A stretch of DNA of 57,511 bases, from positions 1-57,511 of the forward strand of contig DBYV01000001.1 of the NCBI GenBank assembly GCA_002310995.1. The letters run 5' to 3'. Position numbers and translations under genes: made by a program. A model generated the notes under the pieces. The model saw only the letters and a program-made list of their open reading frames with translations, was not told the DNA's origin and did no database searches. This document shows positions 9,207 to 18,619 of this stretch, piece by piece (positions within the stretch are counted from its first letter, which is position 1; every line of letters begins with the position of its first letter). The DNA comes from a bacterium UBP6_UBA1177 (lineage in GTDB: Bacteria > UBP6 > UBA1177).

Positions 9207-9270
9207 CGTCACGGCGAAACGGCGTCACGAAATTTTAGCGTTACGGTGAAACAACGGAACGGCGTCACTA
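9207..9270. repeat. Degenerate 8-bp-periodic intergenic repeat (TCACGGCG/TTACGGTG type)
   Basis: The short gap between the convergent Wza-like and acyltransferase genes is filled by TCACGGCG and TTACGGTG-like units spaced by multiples of 8, interrupted by AT-rich sequence. It resembles the two better copies near 55.5 and 56.4 kb and seems to be a third, decayed member of the same family. Its end overlaps the stop codon of the minus-strand gene. Confidence 0.6.
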
Positions 9271-11727
9271 TTTCAGCTTTTCTTCGATTGCTTCTTTTAC
9301 GGCTGAAGCGAGTTCTTCACGGGTTTTTCCTTCAGGATTTATCGGCGGAAGATATGTGACATTGATTCTTTTGAAAGGGTGGGGAAACTTTCTGTTGCGC
9401 GGAAACGCTTCAAATGCGCCGTCAATCGCGACTGGAACGACAGGAACGCTGATTTCGCAGGCAAGGAGCGAGAATGTCTGCTTGAAATCACCCAAACCGC
9501 CGTCGCGGCTGCGGGTTCCTTCCGGGAAAATCAGGACGTTGCGCCCTTTTTTAAGGACGGACGCCATCCGTTTTATCGAATCTACGATCTCTTCGTCTTC
9601 ACGCATGATTATGATGTTGTTGCGTTTTGCAAGGTAGCTGCGCCACCACTGCTTGAAGTGCTTTTCTTTGGCGAAGCAGTAGGTGCGTTTGAACTCTTTT
9701 GCCGGAATTTTTGCCAGCACGAAAAGGGCATCGACCACGCTCTGGTGGTTTGCCGCGAAGATGACCGGCCCGTTCGGGATGTTTTCCGCGCCAGAGAAAC
9801 GGACTTTGAAGAAAGTTCTGACCGCGCTTACAAGAGAAAATCTGAGAAGTCTGTGGTAAAACGCGCTTCTCGGAAGCTCGATTTTGTCGAGATTTTCTCT
9901 GAGAACAGTTTTCCAGTCCTGTTTTGCACTGCTGACTTTTTTGCTTCCGCGTTCTGCCGTGAAATCGGCGATTTTGCGCACGGTTGCCATATTCTGAATA
10001 TCGGTTTCGCTGATTTTTATGCCGAATTCCGAATTGATGAACGATGCAAGTTCGATTTTGTCAAGCGAGTCGAGCCCGAGGTCGATTTCGATGTGGTCAT
10101 CGGGGAAGACCTTCTTTTCGCTTGTTTTCTCAATATATTCAGCGATTTTTGCGTATTCTTTCGATTCGGGAATCTTGATTTCGGCCCGTTTTTCGTCCTT
10201 GTTTTTAAGAAACTCCTCAAGTTTGAACCGCTGTATCTTATCGAGCCTCGTCCGCGGTAGCGGCTGGTTCGTCAGCGTAAAATCGAGGATTTTTTTATGG
10301 TGGGAAGCCGTTGAATTGTATCTGTCGATTATTTCCCAGCGGATATATTCTTCTAAATTCGGAATCTGCCGCTGGGCAAGTATTTTTTCATCAGGGCGTA
10401 TGATGGCGCAGAGAACGCCGTTTTTCGCTATAACCGCGATTTCCTTGATCAAAGTATCGCTTCTTTCAATATACTGCTCGATTTCGGACGGATTTACGTT
10501 TTTGCCGTTGCCTAAAATGATGATTTCTTTCTTTCTGCCGGTTATGCAGAGGTTTCCTTCCTTGTCGAAATGGCCGAGATCGCCTGTATAGAGCCAGCCG
10601 TCACGCAGAACTTCGGCAGTTTCTTCGGGGCGATTGTAGTAGCCTTTCATTATGTTTTTTCCGGTCGCAACGATTTCGCCGTCAACGATTTTTACTGTCC
10701 CTTTTGCGAGTTCGGTTCCGACGCATCCCGCTTTGCCTTTGCCAGGGCGTGGGAAAGTGATCATCGGGCTCGCTTCGGTCATTCCGTAGCCGTCTCCGAT
10801 CGAAAAACCGAGCACTTTGAAGCAGTTCCAGACCTCAGGATCGAGCTTGGCGCCTCCGCAGATGAAGTGTTTAAGATTGCCACCGAATTTTTTTGCGACC
10901 GATTTGAAGATTATTTTTGAAAAAGCCGTATTGTCGGCGATTTTTGCGATTTTGAATATAGCTTTGGTGAGAAATCCCGAGTTTATTTTCTGCATGATCC
11001 CTTTCATCATCATTTCGTAAAATCTGGGAACTGCAAGAATCATTGTCGGGTGGCTTTTTTCCATCATTTTCGCGATGTCGGAAGCCTGGAGCGACGGGCA
11101 TATCACGGCTTTTCCGCCGCCTAGAAGCGGTGCTACGACCGTTCCTAAAAGCGGAAAGACGTGGTGCAGCGGAAGAATCATCAGGACGACATCGTTTTGA
11201 GTGTAGTAACCGCATTCCTGAAGCGCATCCATGTTTGCCATGATGTTGCGGCATGAAAGCATGACTCCTTTCGGAGAGCCAGTTGTACCGGAAGTGTAGA
11301 TTATAAGTGACGTTTTTTCCTCATCTTCGACATCGAAATCAGCTGCTTCGTATTTGGAAATGTCGCCGTGGATTTCCTCGAAAACGAGCTTTCTCACATT
11401 TTTGCCTGAAACGGTGAGCGCTTTTTCGACATTTTCGCGCACTTTTTCCGAAAAGCAGATAGTGTCGGGTTCGCAGTCGTTGATGATGTAGGCGATTTCT
11501 TCGGGAGTGCTCATAAAATCGACAGGAACCACTATTCCGCCCGATTTCCAGATAGCGTAAAACGTGTAGATGTATTCAGGTCTGTTCTCGCTGATGATAA
11601 CGGCTCTTTTTCCGTCGAGATTGCCGAGAATATCTGAAAAAAGCGCGACCGTTTTGAGCAGATCCGAGTATGTAATTTCCGAATTTTCAGTAACTATCGC
11701 GATGTTGCTGCTGTTTTTCAGGAACAT
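9268..11727 (-). CDS. Acyl-CoA/ACP ligase - acyl carrier protein - PlsC acyltransferase fusion
   Basis: An 819-residue fusion. The N-terminal AMP-binding ligase (about 10-510) has LIIYTSGTTGSPKG at 141-154, YGMTEASP and YTGDLGH. An acyl carrier domain follows with DLGLDSLDKIEL, its phosphopantetheine Ser near 553. A C-terminal PlsC acyltransferase has NHQSVVD near 655 and FPEGTRSRDGG. It probably activates a free fatty acid, loads it on its own carrier domain and transfers it to a lysolipid or glycerolipid. Escherichia coli Aas has the opposite domain order and no carrier domain. The frame extends six codons upstream to a TTG, but GGAGGAG sits just before the ATG at 11727, which is therefore preferred. 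Location is probably the cytoplasmic membrane face. Confidence 0.93.
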   Translation of the reverse strand: MFLKNSSNIAIVTENSEITYSDLLKTVALFSDILGNLDGKRAVIISENRPEYIYTFYAIWKSGGIVVPVDFMSTPEEIAYIINDCEPDTICFSEKVRENVEKALTVSGKNVRKLVFEEIHGDISKYEAADFDVEDEEKTSLIIYTSGTTGSPKGVMLSCRNIMANMDALQECGYYTQNDVVLMILPLHHVFPLLGTVVAPLLGGGKAVICPSLQASDIAKMMEKSHPTMILAVPRFYEMMMKGIMQKINSGFLTKAIFKIAKIADNTAFSKIIFKSVAKKFGGNLKHFICGGAKLDPEVWNCFKVLGFSIGDGYGMTEASPMITFPRPGKGKAGCVGTELAKGTVKIVDGEIVATGKNIMKGYYNRPEETAEVLRDGWLYTGDLGHFDKEGNLCITGRKKEIIILGNGKNVNPSEIEQYIERSDTLIKEIAVIAKNGVLCAIIRPDEKILAQRQIPNLEEYIRWEIIDRYNSTASHHKKILDFTLTNQPLPRTRLDKIQRFKLEEFLKNKDEKRAEIKIPESKEYAKIAEYIEKTSEKKVFPDDHIEIDLGLDSLDKIELASFINSEFGIKISETDIQNMATVRKIADFTAERGSKKVSSAKQDWKTVLRENLDKIELPRSAFYHRLLRFSLVSAVRTFFKVRFSGAENIPNGPVIFAANHQSVVDALFVLAKIPAKEFKRTYCFAKEKHFKQWWRSYLAKRNNIIIMREDEEIVDSIKRMASVLKKGRNVLIFPEGTRSRDGGLGDFKQTFSLLACEISVPVVPVAIDGAFEAFPRNRKFPHPFKRINVTYLPPINPEGKTREELASAVKEAIEEKLK

Positions 11728-11752
11728 AGCTGTCTCCTCCTGCAAAAAACAG

Positions 11753-11758
11753 TTTATA
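11753..11758 (-). promoter_or_regulatory. Candidate -10 box (TATAAA) of the acyltransferase fusion gene
   Basis: TATAAA on the minus strand is followed by ACTG, a T6 tract (11744-11749) and GGAGGAG before the ATG. The only strong -35-like hexamer (TTGACA) sits too close (12 bp), so the box is tentative. Confidence 0.4.
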
Positions 11759-11846
11759 TTATTGTTTCAGTGTCAAAAGTAAAGGCTGACTAGCCGTCGC
11801 ATGCAGGAATATATTAAAAACGCATGGATTTTTATTAAAAAGCGAA

Positions 11847-11852
11847 TACAAT
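11847..11852 (+). promoter_or_regulatory. Candidate -10 box (TACAAT) of the acidic lipoprotein gene
   Basis: TACAAT is followed by AGTCCG and a T6 tract (11859-11864), then a GGAGGTG ribosome binding site before the ATG at 11885. The -35 (TGGATT, 16 bp upstream) is weak. The 157-bp divergent gap shows nothing else. Confidence 0.4.
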
Positions 11853-11884
11853 AGTCCGTTTTTTGATTTTTTGGAGGTGAAATT

Positions 11885-12643
11885 ATGAAAAAAGTTTTTA
11901 TTTTGGTTTTTGCTGCCGCTTTTTTGTTCATAGGATGCGGAGATGAAGATCCGAAGCCGACTTCTTCTGATGATAACGAGGAGGTTGCCGACCTTGATGA
12001 CGAAAATGAGGCGGATGAAGATATCGAAATCGTGAATGATGAAGATGTTGTTGCGGATGAAGAAATTTTAAGCGACGAGGACACTGGAAGTACAGAAGAA
12101 CCAGATGAAACCGAAGAGCCTACGGAGCCGCAGGTTGAACCGATCGGAAACTTCAGTCTCAATTTTACGGGTCAGGTAAACACGACAATCAGCACGAGTA
12201 GTCGCGGCGGAACTGGTGCGGCAAATTTCAACTATAATGGAATGCCTTTTTCATTCAATCAGATCAGCATCCCGATGGTCGGAGACATTTTTCCGCTAGC
12301 GATGGTGAACAGCGGAAACATTATCGTTCTCTGGCTTGACAGCCTTGGGCTTTCGGATATTTCCGGTACTTCCGAAAAGCAGGTTTTCGGAATCTCTTTC
12401 CCGCAAGGAGCTGAAATAGGTTCAGGAACTATGAAAGACCTGGGTTCATACGCTTTTTACGGCGATATCACTGTCAATATCACCGGCGGCCAGTTCAATA
12501 TCAAATGTGTCAGAGCCGTTTCTGATTCTGGTGAATATACGATAAATTCAAACGATGGAGCGAATATTGCGTTTCTGGCAAACGGAGATTTGTTTGATCC
12601 TTCGCTTGCGGGAAGCATGATCCCTTATCCGGCTTGTGAGTAG
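11885..12643 (+). CDS. Lipoprotein with acidic linker, unknown C-terminal domain
   Basis: A 252-residue lipoprotein. The signal peptide ends at FIGC (Cys near 19). Residues 20-88 are a disordered Asp/Glu-rich linker ending in TEEPDETEEPTEP. The remaining 165 residues form a beta-rich domain I do not recognise, rich in Gly, Asn and Ser, with cysteines in FNIKCVRA and at the C-terminus. The linker would hold the domain away from the outer membrane. It has a strong Shine-Dalgarno (GGAGGTG). It belongs with the other acidic-linker lipoproteins at 23038, 38471, 41402 and 52332. It is convergent with ribF, with 11 bp between them and no obvious terminator hairpin. Confidence 0.88.
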   Translation: MKKVFILVFAAAFLFIGCGDEDPKPTSSDDNEEVADLDDENEADEDIEIVNDEDVVADEEILSDEDTGSTEEPDETEEPTEPQVEPIGNFSLNFTGQVNTTISTSSRGGTGAANFNYNGMPFSFNQISIPMVGDIFPLAMVNSGNIIVLWLDSLGLSDISGTSEKQVFGISFPQGAEIGSGTMKDLGSYAFYGDITVNITGGQFNIKCVRAVSDSGEYTINSNDGANIAFLANGDLFDPSLAGSMIPYPACE

Positions 12644-12654
12644 TTGAATTAGTC

Positions 12655-13605
12655 TTAATTTTTAAAAATATCCGGCAAATCTTTGATTTTGTTCGATTCC
12701 ATGAATTTCCGGCAGACTTCTTTATCGTGAGAAATAGTTTCTGCCAGCTTTTCTTTCGATGAAAACCTGATTTCGTCTCTTATTTTCTTGAGGAAATAAA
12801 CCGATATTTTTTTGTCGTAAAGCTCGCCTATATTGTCTGAATCAACCCATGTCTCAATGATTTTCTGTTTTGATTCAGCATCTATTGTCGGGTTTGTGCC
12901 AATATTTGTGAGAGAAGTGAACTGCCTTCCGTCAAAGACTGTCTGCGTGATATAAACACCGTCTGGCGGCATTATTTTGTCAGGAGCTTCAAGATTTAGT
13001 GTAGGGAAGTTCAGCGTTCTTCCTATCTGCTTGCCGCGTTTAACTGATCCGCTGATTAGAAAAGGGTAGAGCAGAAGAGATGCAGCGTTTTTCATTTGAC
13101 CGGAGAGAATAAGCTCCCGTATCGCAGTCGAACTGACCCGTGTTCCGTTTTTGAGAAACGGCTGTACCACATTGATTTTTACACCTGCTGAACGTCCCCA
13201 CCAAAAGGCGATTTCGGAGTTCCCTTTCTGGTTTTTGCCGAAGAAAAAGTTGAATCCGATAGTTATCTGCTTAAGTTTAAGTTCCTGCTTCAATTTATCG
13301 AGGAATTTAATCGGATCCATGGAATAGTATTCGGCAAAGGGAAGTTCTATTACAAAATCGATTCCGAGAGTTTCGAAAAACGCGTATTTTTCAGAGGGAA
13401 GGGTAAGGGATAGCGGCGCAAAATCCGGGTATAAGAATTTTCTCGGATGGATATCGAAAGTCAGTATCGCTGACTTCCACGAACTTTCGGAACGACACTG
13501 ACTGATTATTTCTGCGTGTCCAAGATGAACTCCGTCGAAGTTTCCTATTGCGAGCGATATGTTGTCACTTTTCGGAACTTCTTCCAGCGATCTGAAAATT
13601 TTCAT
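12655..13605 (-). CDS. ribF: Bifunctional riboflavin kinase / FMN adenylyltransferase
   Basis: A 316-residue RibF that converts riboflavin to FMN and FMN to FAD in the cytoplasm. The N-terminal FAD synthetase domain has GNFDGVHLGH at about 22-31 (nucleotidyltransferase HxGH) and a further signature TRVSSTAIRELI. The C-terminal flavokinase domain has GRTLNFPTLNL, PPDGVYIT and NIGTNPTID. Length matches the family. GAGGT precedes the ATG. A TATAAT box lies about 30 bp upstream of the start, without a good -35. Confidence 0.95.
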   Translation of the reverse strand: MKIFRSLEEVPKSDNISLAIGNFDGVHLGHAEIISQCRSESSWKSAILTFDIHPRKFLYPDFAPLSLTLPSEKYAFFETLGIDFVIELPFAEYYSMDPIKFLDKLKQELKLKQITIGFNFFFGKNQKGNSEIAFWWGRSAGVKINVVQPFLKNGTRVSSTAIRELILSGQMKNAASLLLYPFLISGSVKRGKQIGRTLNFPTLNLEAPDKIMPPDGVYITQTVFDGRQFTSLTNIGTNPTIDAESKQKIIETWVDSDNIGELYDKKISVYFLKKIRDEIRFSSKEKLAETISHDKEVCRKFMESNKIKDLPDIFKN

Positions 13606-13660
13606 TGTTACCTCGCACGGTAAAAATAAAACGCTGAATTATACATGGAAGTAAAAGCCC

Positions 13661-15454
13661 TTATTTGTTAATTTCTATTCTTCCCGAACCGAACGGATTT
13701 TCGTAGTCGAGAAGGTAGTTTTTGTAAGATTTCAGAGGGCTGTTTCCGGTCGAAATGTGCGGATAGCCGTCTTTGCCCTTTTTGAACGATTTGAAGTAGT
13801 CCGAAAGGATGATGTAATCTTCTCCGACAAAGTCGAGGATCGGGACTATTCCTTTGAACATCGCCATTCCGTCGCCAAGATTTTTGAGAACGTAGTTTGC
13901 TCCTGCGAGACGGTATTTCCTTTCCAGATCCAGCGGCTCGTATTCGCTTGTTTCGCGGTTGTAGACCTGAACATTCTGAACTTTGTATTTTCCGGTCGGT
14001 GCACCGAGCCAGATCCCGTTTCCGTCAATCTGAACTGTCGATTCAACAGTCGAATCTATTTCGTATTTTATGCCGGCAACATGAAGAAATCCGCCTGATT
14101 CAGCCGGAATGTGCTTGGTTTCATCGTAGACTCCGGCAAACATCGCTCCTTTTTCAAGAGCATCGAGGATCTGCTGGCCGGTCGCTTCGACGACGCAGAG
14201 CTGGTTGCCGAAGGGATGCACTGTTTTTGCAGAAAAGTACGAAACATCGCCGGGATTTATTCCGTTTCGGATGCCGCCGCCGTTTGAAAAGGCGATATCA
14301 CAGTTGAGTTTCAGCTTTTCGTTGAAGAAGTAGTAGTATGAATCTGCCGTGAGGTCTCCCAGATTGGTTTCCTGACATCTGACGATCCTCTGAGCCGGAT
14401 TTTTCGGGTCCATAACGAACATTTTTGAGTCGAGAACGGCGATTTTTTCACCTAATTTTTCATCAATTGTCTTTATCCAGCCAAGCTCTGTTTCGGTGAC
14501 GAACTCGTTCTGTCTGCCGTATTCATGCAGAACTTCTGTCGATATCGTTCCGTCTTTTGCGATAGTCATTACTCCGATGCCTTTAAAATATGCTCCGGTT
14601 TGTGTCAGAAGCACTTCATTTCCTTTTGAATCAGGAACATATTCGTGTTCTATGAGTGTGTGTGAGTGTCCGTCGATAAATGCGTCAAGGCCGTGAGTAT
14701 GCTGAATGACCTCGCGGCTCGTGTAAGGAACTGACGAAAGATCGACACCCAGGTGTCCGAGAGCGATGACGTAATCAGCCTGAGGTTTAACTTCATCGAT
14801 GGTCTTCTGGACCGCGTTGTAAAGCTCGCTTCCGTCTTCACCCGAATAGAAGTTGTAAAGGAGATTTCCGTTTTTATCCATGAAGAAAGTCGGGGTCGAT
14901 TTCGTGATGCTTTCAGGTGTGCTGATTCCGATAAAAGCGATTTTCAGCCCTCCTTTTTCGATGATCTTGTAAGCAGGAAGCACAAGTTTTCCGTCATCGG
15001 TTTCGTAGAAGTTGCACGAAAGGTAGGAAAACTCAGCTTTGTTTATCAGCTCCAGGATTCTGGCTATACCATAATCGAACTCATGGTTGCCGATAGTTGC
15101 GATGTCATATCCTGTTTCGTTCATCATCTGGATTATCGTCGCTCCCTTGTCCATGTCGCCGTAAGCTGTGCCCTGGATGTGGTCTCCGGCATCTGCAAGA
15201 ATGACCTCTTTGCCCTGCGCTGCAATGTCTTCTTTCAAAGCCGAAAGTGCCGAATATGAAAGATTCATGGCCTTTTTTGCATCTTCGGGATTGCGGTTTT
15301 TGATGTAGGTGTGAATATCGTTCGTGTAAATGATCACGACATCGTTAAGAGGTGTCTTTTTTGTTTCGATTCCCTGATTCAGAAACCACGCAGCTACTAC
15401 TACAGCGGCAATAACAAAAAAGAGGATGAGAATTTTTTTATTTTTCCGGAACAT
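13661..15454 (-). CDS. 5'-nucleotidase / UshA-like phosphoesterase, membrane-anchored
   Basis: A 597-residue paralogue of the enzyme at 5284-6840. An N-terminal hydrophobic segment (about 8-26) after a Lys-rich start acts as an uncleaved anchor or signal peptide. The metallophosphatase domain shows YTNDIHTYI, LADAGDHIQG, TIGNHEFDYG and DGHSHTLIEHE. The C-terminal domain has NLGDLTADSYYYF and FSNGGGIRNG. It is expected to hydrolyse nucleotides or nucleotide sugars on the outside of the inner membrane. The two copies are clearly diverged, suggesting different substrates. It lies 43 bp downstream of the OPT transporter gene and may share its transcript. Confidence 0.93.
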   Translation of the reverse strand: MFRKNKKILILFFVIAAVVVAAWFLNQGIETKKTPLNDVVIIYTNDIHTYIKNRNPEDAKKAMNLSYSALSALKEDIAAQGKEVILADAGDHIQGTAYGDMDKGATIIQMMNETGYDIATIGNHEFDYGIARILELINKAEFSYLSCNFYETDDGKLVLPAYKIIEKGGLKIAFIGISTPESITKSTPTFFMDKNGNLLYNFYSGEDGSELYNAVQKTIDEVKPQADYVIALGHLGVDLSSVPYTSREVIQHTHGLDAFIDGHSHTLIEHEYVPDSKGNEVLLTQTGAYFKGIGVMTIAKDGTISTEVLHEYGRQNEFVTETELGWIKTIDEKLGEKIAVLDSKMFVMDPKNPAQRIVRCQETNLGDLTADSYYYFFNEKLKLNCDIAFSNGGGIRNGINPGDVSYFSAKTVHPFGNQLCVVEATGQQILDALEKGAMFAGVYDETKHIPAESGGFLHVAGIKYEIDSTVESTVQIDGNGIWLGAPTGKYKVQNVQVYNRETSEYEPLDLERKYRLAGANYVLKNLGDGMAMFKGIVPILDFVGEDYIILSDYFKSFKKGKDGYPHISTGNSPLKSYKNYLLDYENPFGSGRIEINK

Positions 15455-15497
15455 AGAGCCTTTGTCCTGTTGAATTAAAACATTGTTGCCAACTTCA

Positions 15498-17495
15498 CTA
15501 TTCTTCGACTTTCGCTTTGAGTGTGTGCCAGATCATGTAAGCGCAGAGAACGAGGAACATAACGATCGCAAGCCACTGCGCACCGTTTGATTCAGCCCAC
15601 TGCGCCATGAAGAAGTCAAAGCCTATGAACTTGAGGATGGCCGCAAAAACACCCATAAGAGCGCCGCCTGCGATGAATCCGGAAGCGATGAGAGTTCCCT
15701 GTTCCTGACGGGCGTTGTTGAGTTTTTCGTCTTTCGAGCGTGTTATTACGAATTCGTTGATAAGTCCGCCGATAAGTATCGGAACGTTGAGGTCAAGCGG
15801 AATGAACATACCGAGCGCGAAAGCAAGCGCAGGAACACCGATCGAAGTGAGGATAAGAGCGAGAGCTGCACCAGCGCCGTAAAGCATCCACGGAGCCGGA
15901 TCGCCCGACATGAGAGGCTCGATTACGGCTGCCATAGCGTTTGCCTGCGGAGCAACGAGAGCGTTGTCACCGGTAAATCCGTAGGTTTTGTTGAGAACCA
16001 TGATGACTCCGCCGACAGTAGCCGCCGAAACGAGAACGCCGAGGAACTTCCATGTTTCCTGTTTGTAAGGCGATGTGCCGAGCCAGTAGCCGATTTTGAG
16101 GTCGGTGATGAAGCCGCCGGCAGTTGAAAGTGCCGTGCAGACAACGCCGCCGATAACGAGTGCAGCTACCATTCCGGCGGTTCCTTTAAGGCCTACTGCA
16201 ACCATGATGAAGGAAGCGATGATGAGAGTCATGAGCGTCATACCCGAAACAGGGTTCGAGCCGACGATCGCGATCGCGTTAGCCGCAACTGTCGTGAAGA
16301 GGAACGCGATAACCATAACTATTGCAAGTCCGACAATTGCGTGAGTCAGGTTGTGGACGACGCCGAACTGGAAGAATACGAAAACAAGAACTGTGAGCGC
16401 AAGAATCCCGAAAACGATGATCTTCATCGAAATATCCTTCTGCGTGCGGAGCATTTCGGCATTTTTGTCTTTGCCTTTGCCGCCGAGTTCTCTGACTGCA
16501 AGGCCGAAAGCCTGAAGGATGATCCCTTTGGAACGCCAGATTCCGATCATTCCGGCCATTGCGATGCCGCCGATACCGACAGGTCTGACATAGTTCGCGA
16601 AGATCTGTTCAGGCGACATCTGTGCGATCGTGAGAGTGATGTTAGCGCCTACAGGCTGCGTCATGCCGCTTGCAAAGTGGGCGATTATCGGGATTATTAC
16701 GAACCAGCCGATAAAGGAGCCGGCGCAGATTATAGCTGCGTATTTAAGTCCGACGATATAACCCAAACCCATTACGGCAGCACCGGTATTCGTTTTGAAG
16801 ACAAGTTTGTAGTCTTTGGCAAGAGTTTCGCCAAAGCCTAAGATTCTGGTCGAAACTGTCTCGGCCCATGCACCGAAATTTGCGATTATGAAATCGTAAA
16901 GACCGCCGACAAGACCTGCGATAAGAAGAACTTTCGCCTGGTTGCCGCCTTTTTCGCCGCTGACAAGAACCTGAGTCGTAGCTGTAGCTTCAGGGAAGGG
17001 GTATTTTCCGTGCATGTCTGCGACAAAATATTTGCGGAACGGAATCAGGAAAAGGATTCCAAGAAATCCGCCGAGAAGTGACGAGAAGAAAATCTGAATG
17101 AAATCGACTTCGATGTCGGGATATTTCGCCTGAAGGATGTAAAGCGCCGGAAGTGTGAAGATCGCACCTGCGACGATAACGCCGGAACATGCGCCGATCG
17201 ACTGGATTATAACATTCTCGCCGAGAGCGTTCTTTCTCTTGAAAACTGTGGAAAGAGCTATTGCTATGATTGCAATCGGAATAGCCGCTTCGAAAACCTG
17301 CCCGATTTTAAGGCCTAGATAAGCCGCTGCAGCCGAGAAAACGGCAGCCATGACAAGACCCCAGACAACCGACCAAGGAGTGATTTCGGGATAAATTTTC
17401 TTCGGGGACATCAACGGTTCGAAAACTTCGCCTTCTTTGAGTTCTCTGAACGCATTCTCCGGAATTCCTTTGATTTGTTCCTGATTTTCCGACAT
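15498..17495 (-). CDS. OPT-family oligopeptide transporter
   Basis: A 665-residue protein of very hydrophobic composition, about 15-16 predicted membrane helices, belonging to the bacterial OPT family. Seen are the N-terminal EITPWSVVWGLVMAAVFSA, the FPEATATTQVLVSGEKGG stretch that resembles family signatures, and a long run of Gly/Ala-rich helices. Members import small peptides or, in some lineages, metal-siderophore complexes with protons. Substrate cannot be read from sequence. GGAGG precedes the ATG, and the gap upstream (17496-17547) has a T6 tract before the ribosome binding site. With peptidases elsewhere in the window, peptide uptake is a reasonable guess. Confidence 0.93.
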   Translation of the reverse strand: MSENQEQIKGIPENAFRELKEGEVFEPLMSPKKIYPEITPWSVVWGLVMAAVFSAAAAYLGLKIGQVFEAAIPIAIIAIALSTVFKRKNALGENVIIQSIGACSGVIVAGAIFTLPALYILQAKYPDIEVDFIQIFFSSLLGGFLGILFLIPFRKYFVADMHGKYPFPEATATTQVLVSGEKGGNQAKVLLIAGLVGGLYDFIIANFGAWAETVSTRILGFGETLAKDYKLVFKTNTGAAVMGLGYIVGLKYAAIICAGSFIGWFVIIPIIAHFASGMTQPVGANITLTIAQMSPEQIFANYVRPVGIGGIAMAGMIGIWRSKGIILQAFGLAVRELGGKGKDKNAEMLRTQKDISMKIIVFGILALTVLVFVFFQFGVVHNLTHAIVGLAIVMVIAFLFTTVAANAIAIVGSNPVSGMTLMTLIIASFIMVAVGLKGTAGMVAALVIGGVVCTALSTAGGFITDLKIGYWLGTSPYKQETWKFLGVLVSAATVGGVIMVLNKTYGFTGDNALVAPQANAMAAVIEPLMSGDPAPWMLYGAGAALALILTSIGVPALAFALGMFIPLDLNVPILIGGLINEFVITRSKDEKLNNARQEQGTLIASGFIAGGALMGVFAAILKFIGFDFFMAQWAESNGAQWLAIVMFLVLCAYMIWHTLKAKVEE

Positions 17496-17547
17496 TATTT
17501 AACCTCCAAAATTAAAAAACCTATGAAATTTAGGGGAAAAGAGTTTC

Positions 17548-18606
17548 TTAGTCAATATTTTGTCCCTTGTTTTTCTTTCTTTTAGACCTTCTTGTTTCTA
17601 GAATTTTTAAAGAAGCAGCTTTTTTCTGTTTCAATTCTTCCGATTCTTCGAGTTGTTTCAGCCACATTTCTACTGTTTCTGCCGAAAGAATTCCGTTTTC
17701 GACAGCTTCTTTTACGGCGCATCCAGGCTCTGTTCTGTGACGGCAGTCGGCAAAACGGCACTGTTGCGAAAGTTCAAGGATCATTTCAAATCCAGAAGCA
17801 TCTTCCTCCTGCCAGTTCTGTATTTCCCTCATTCCAGGAGTGTCGATTACCATTCCGCCCGAAGCAAGAAGTATAAGTTCACGTGCTGAAGTAGTGTGTC
17901 TTCCTTTGTGGACAGCGCTGCTTATTTCTCCTGTAACTCGGATATGCGAACCTGAAAGAGTGTTTATCAAAGTCGATTTGCCGACTCCGGAAGAGCCGAT
18001 AAAAACTGCTGAAATTCCCGGTTTTATAAACGATTTCAGAAGTTTTTCTGTTGATTCGTCAAAGGATGAAATTGCGAAAATCTCTTTTTCTGGAGCATTT
18101 TTTTTCACCTCATCCAGAAGTTCATCTCTTCTTTCGCAAAGGTCTGATTTGGTAAGTAAAATCACAGACTTGATTCTTGATGAAGCGACCAAAGAGATAT
18201 ATCTCTGAAGGCGTTTTAAGTTGAAATTTTCGTCCAACGACATCACGATGAAAACAATATCGATATTTGCACTTAAAACCTGTTCATCGATTATGTTTCC
18301 GCTGCATCTTCTTGAAATGCAGTTTTTTCGCGGAAGAATAGAGCAGATGTAGGATTTGTCACGCCGCAACGAAATCATGACCCAGTCGCCGACAGCAGGA
18401 AGATCCGATTTGAGAACGGAATTGTATCGTATCGAACCACTTGTTTTTGCAGAAAAAAAGCCTTTTTCGCAAACGACGTCGTAAAAATGGCGGTTGTGTC
18501 CGATAACTCTTGCCGGAATAAGGCTTTTATCTGATTCTTTGAGAGACAATCCTCTGAAATATCCGTCAAATCCCCATTTTTCAAGATTGATTTTCAATTC
18601 TTCCAA
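17548..18606 (-). CDS. rsgA: Ribosome small-subunit-dependent GTPase A
   Basis: A circularly permuted GTPase involved in late 30S maturation. An OB-fold N-domain is followed by LLTKSDLC (G4), GSSGVGKSTLINTLSG (G1), DTPGMREIQNW (G3) and a C-terminal zinc domain (CRFADCRHRTEPGC). The open frame reaches TTG at 18633, but AGGAG lies at about 18616-18620, 10 bp before a TTG at 18606, so I use 18606 (352 residues); the true start is uncertain by a few codons. The start lies 13 bp downstream of the LytM-like gene's stop. rsgA is thus read through from an envelope operon. Confidence 0.92.
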   Translation of the reverse strand: MEELKINLEKWGFDGYFRGLSLKESDKSLIPARVIGHNRHFYDVVCEKGFFSAKTSGSIRYNSVLKSDLPAVGDWVMISLRRDKSYICSILPRKNCISRRCSGNIIDEQVLSANIDIVFIVMSLDENFNLKRLQRYISLVASSRIKSVILLTKSDLCERRDELLDEVKKNAPEKEIFAISSFDESTEKLLKSFIKPGISAVFIGSSGVGKSTLINTLSGSHIRVTGEISSAVHKGRHTTSARELILLASGGMVIDTPGMREIQNWQEEDASGFEMILELSQQCRFADCRHRTEPGCAVKEAVENGILSAETVEMWLKQLEESEELKQKKAASLKILETRRSKRKKNKGQNID

Positions 18607-18619
18607 GTCGCACTCACTC

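Noticed and set aside
9379..10260. 293-codon plus-strand frame opposite the acyltransferase fusion
   Set aside because: Mirrors the Lys/Glu-rich minus-strand gene; Phe/Cys-rich product without motifs.
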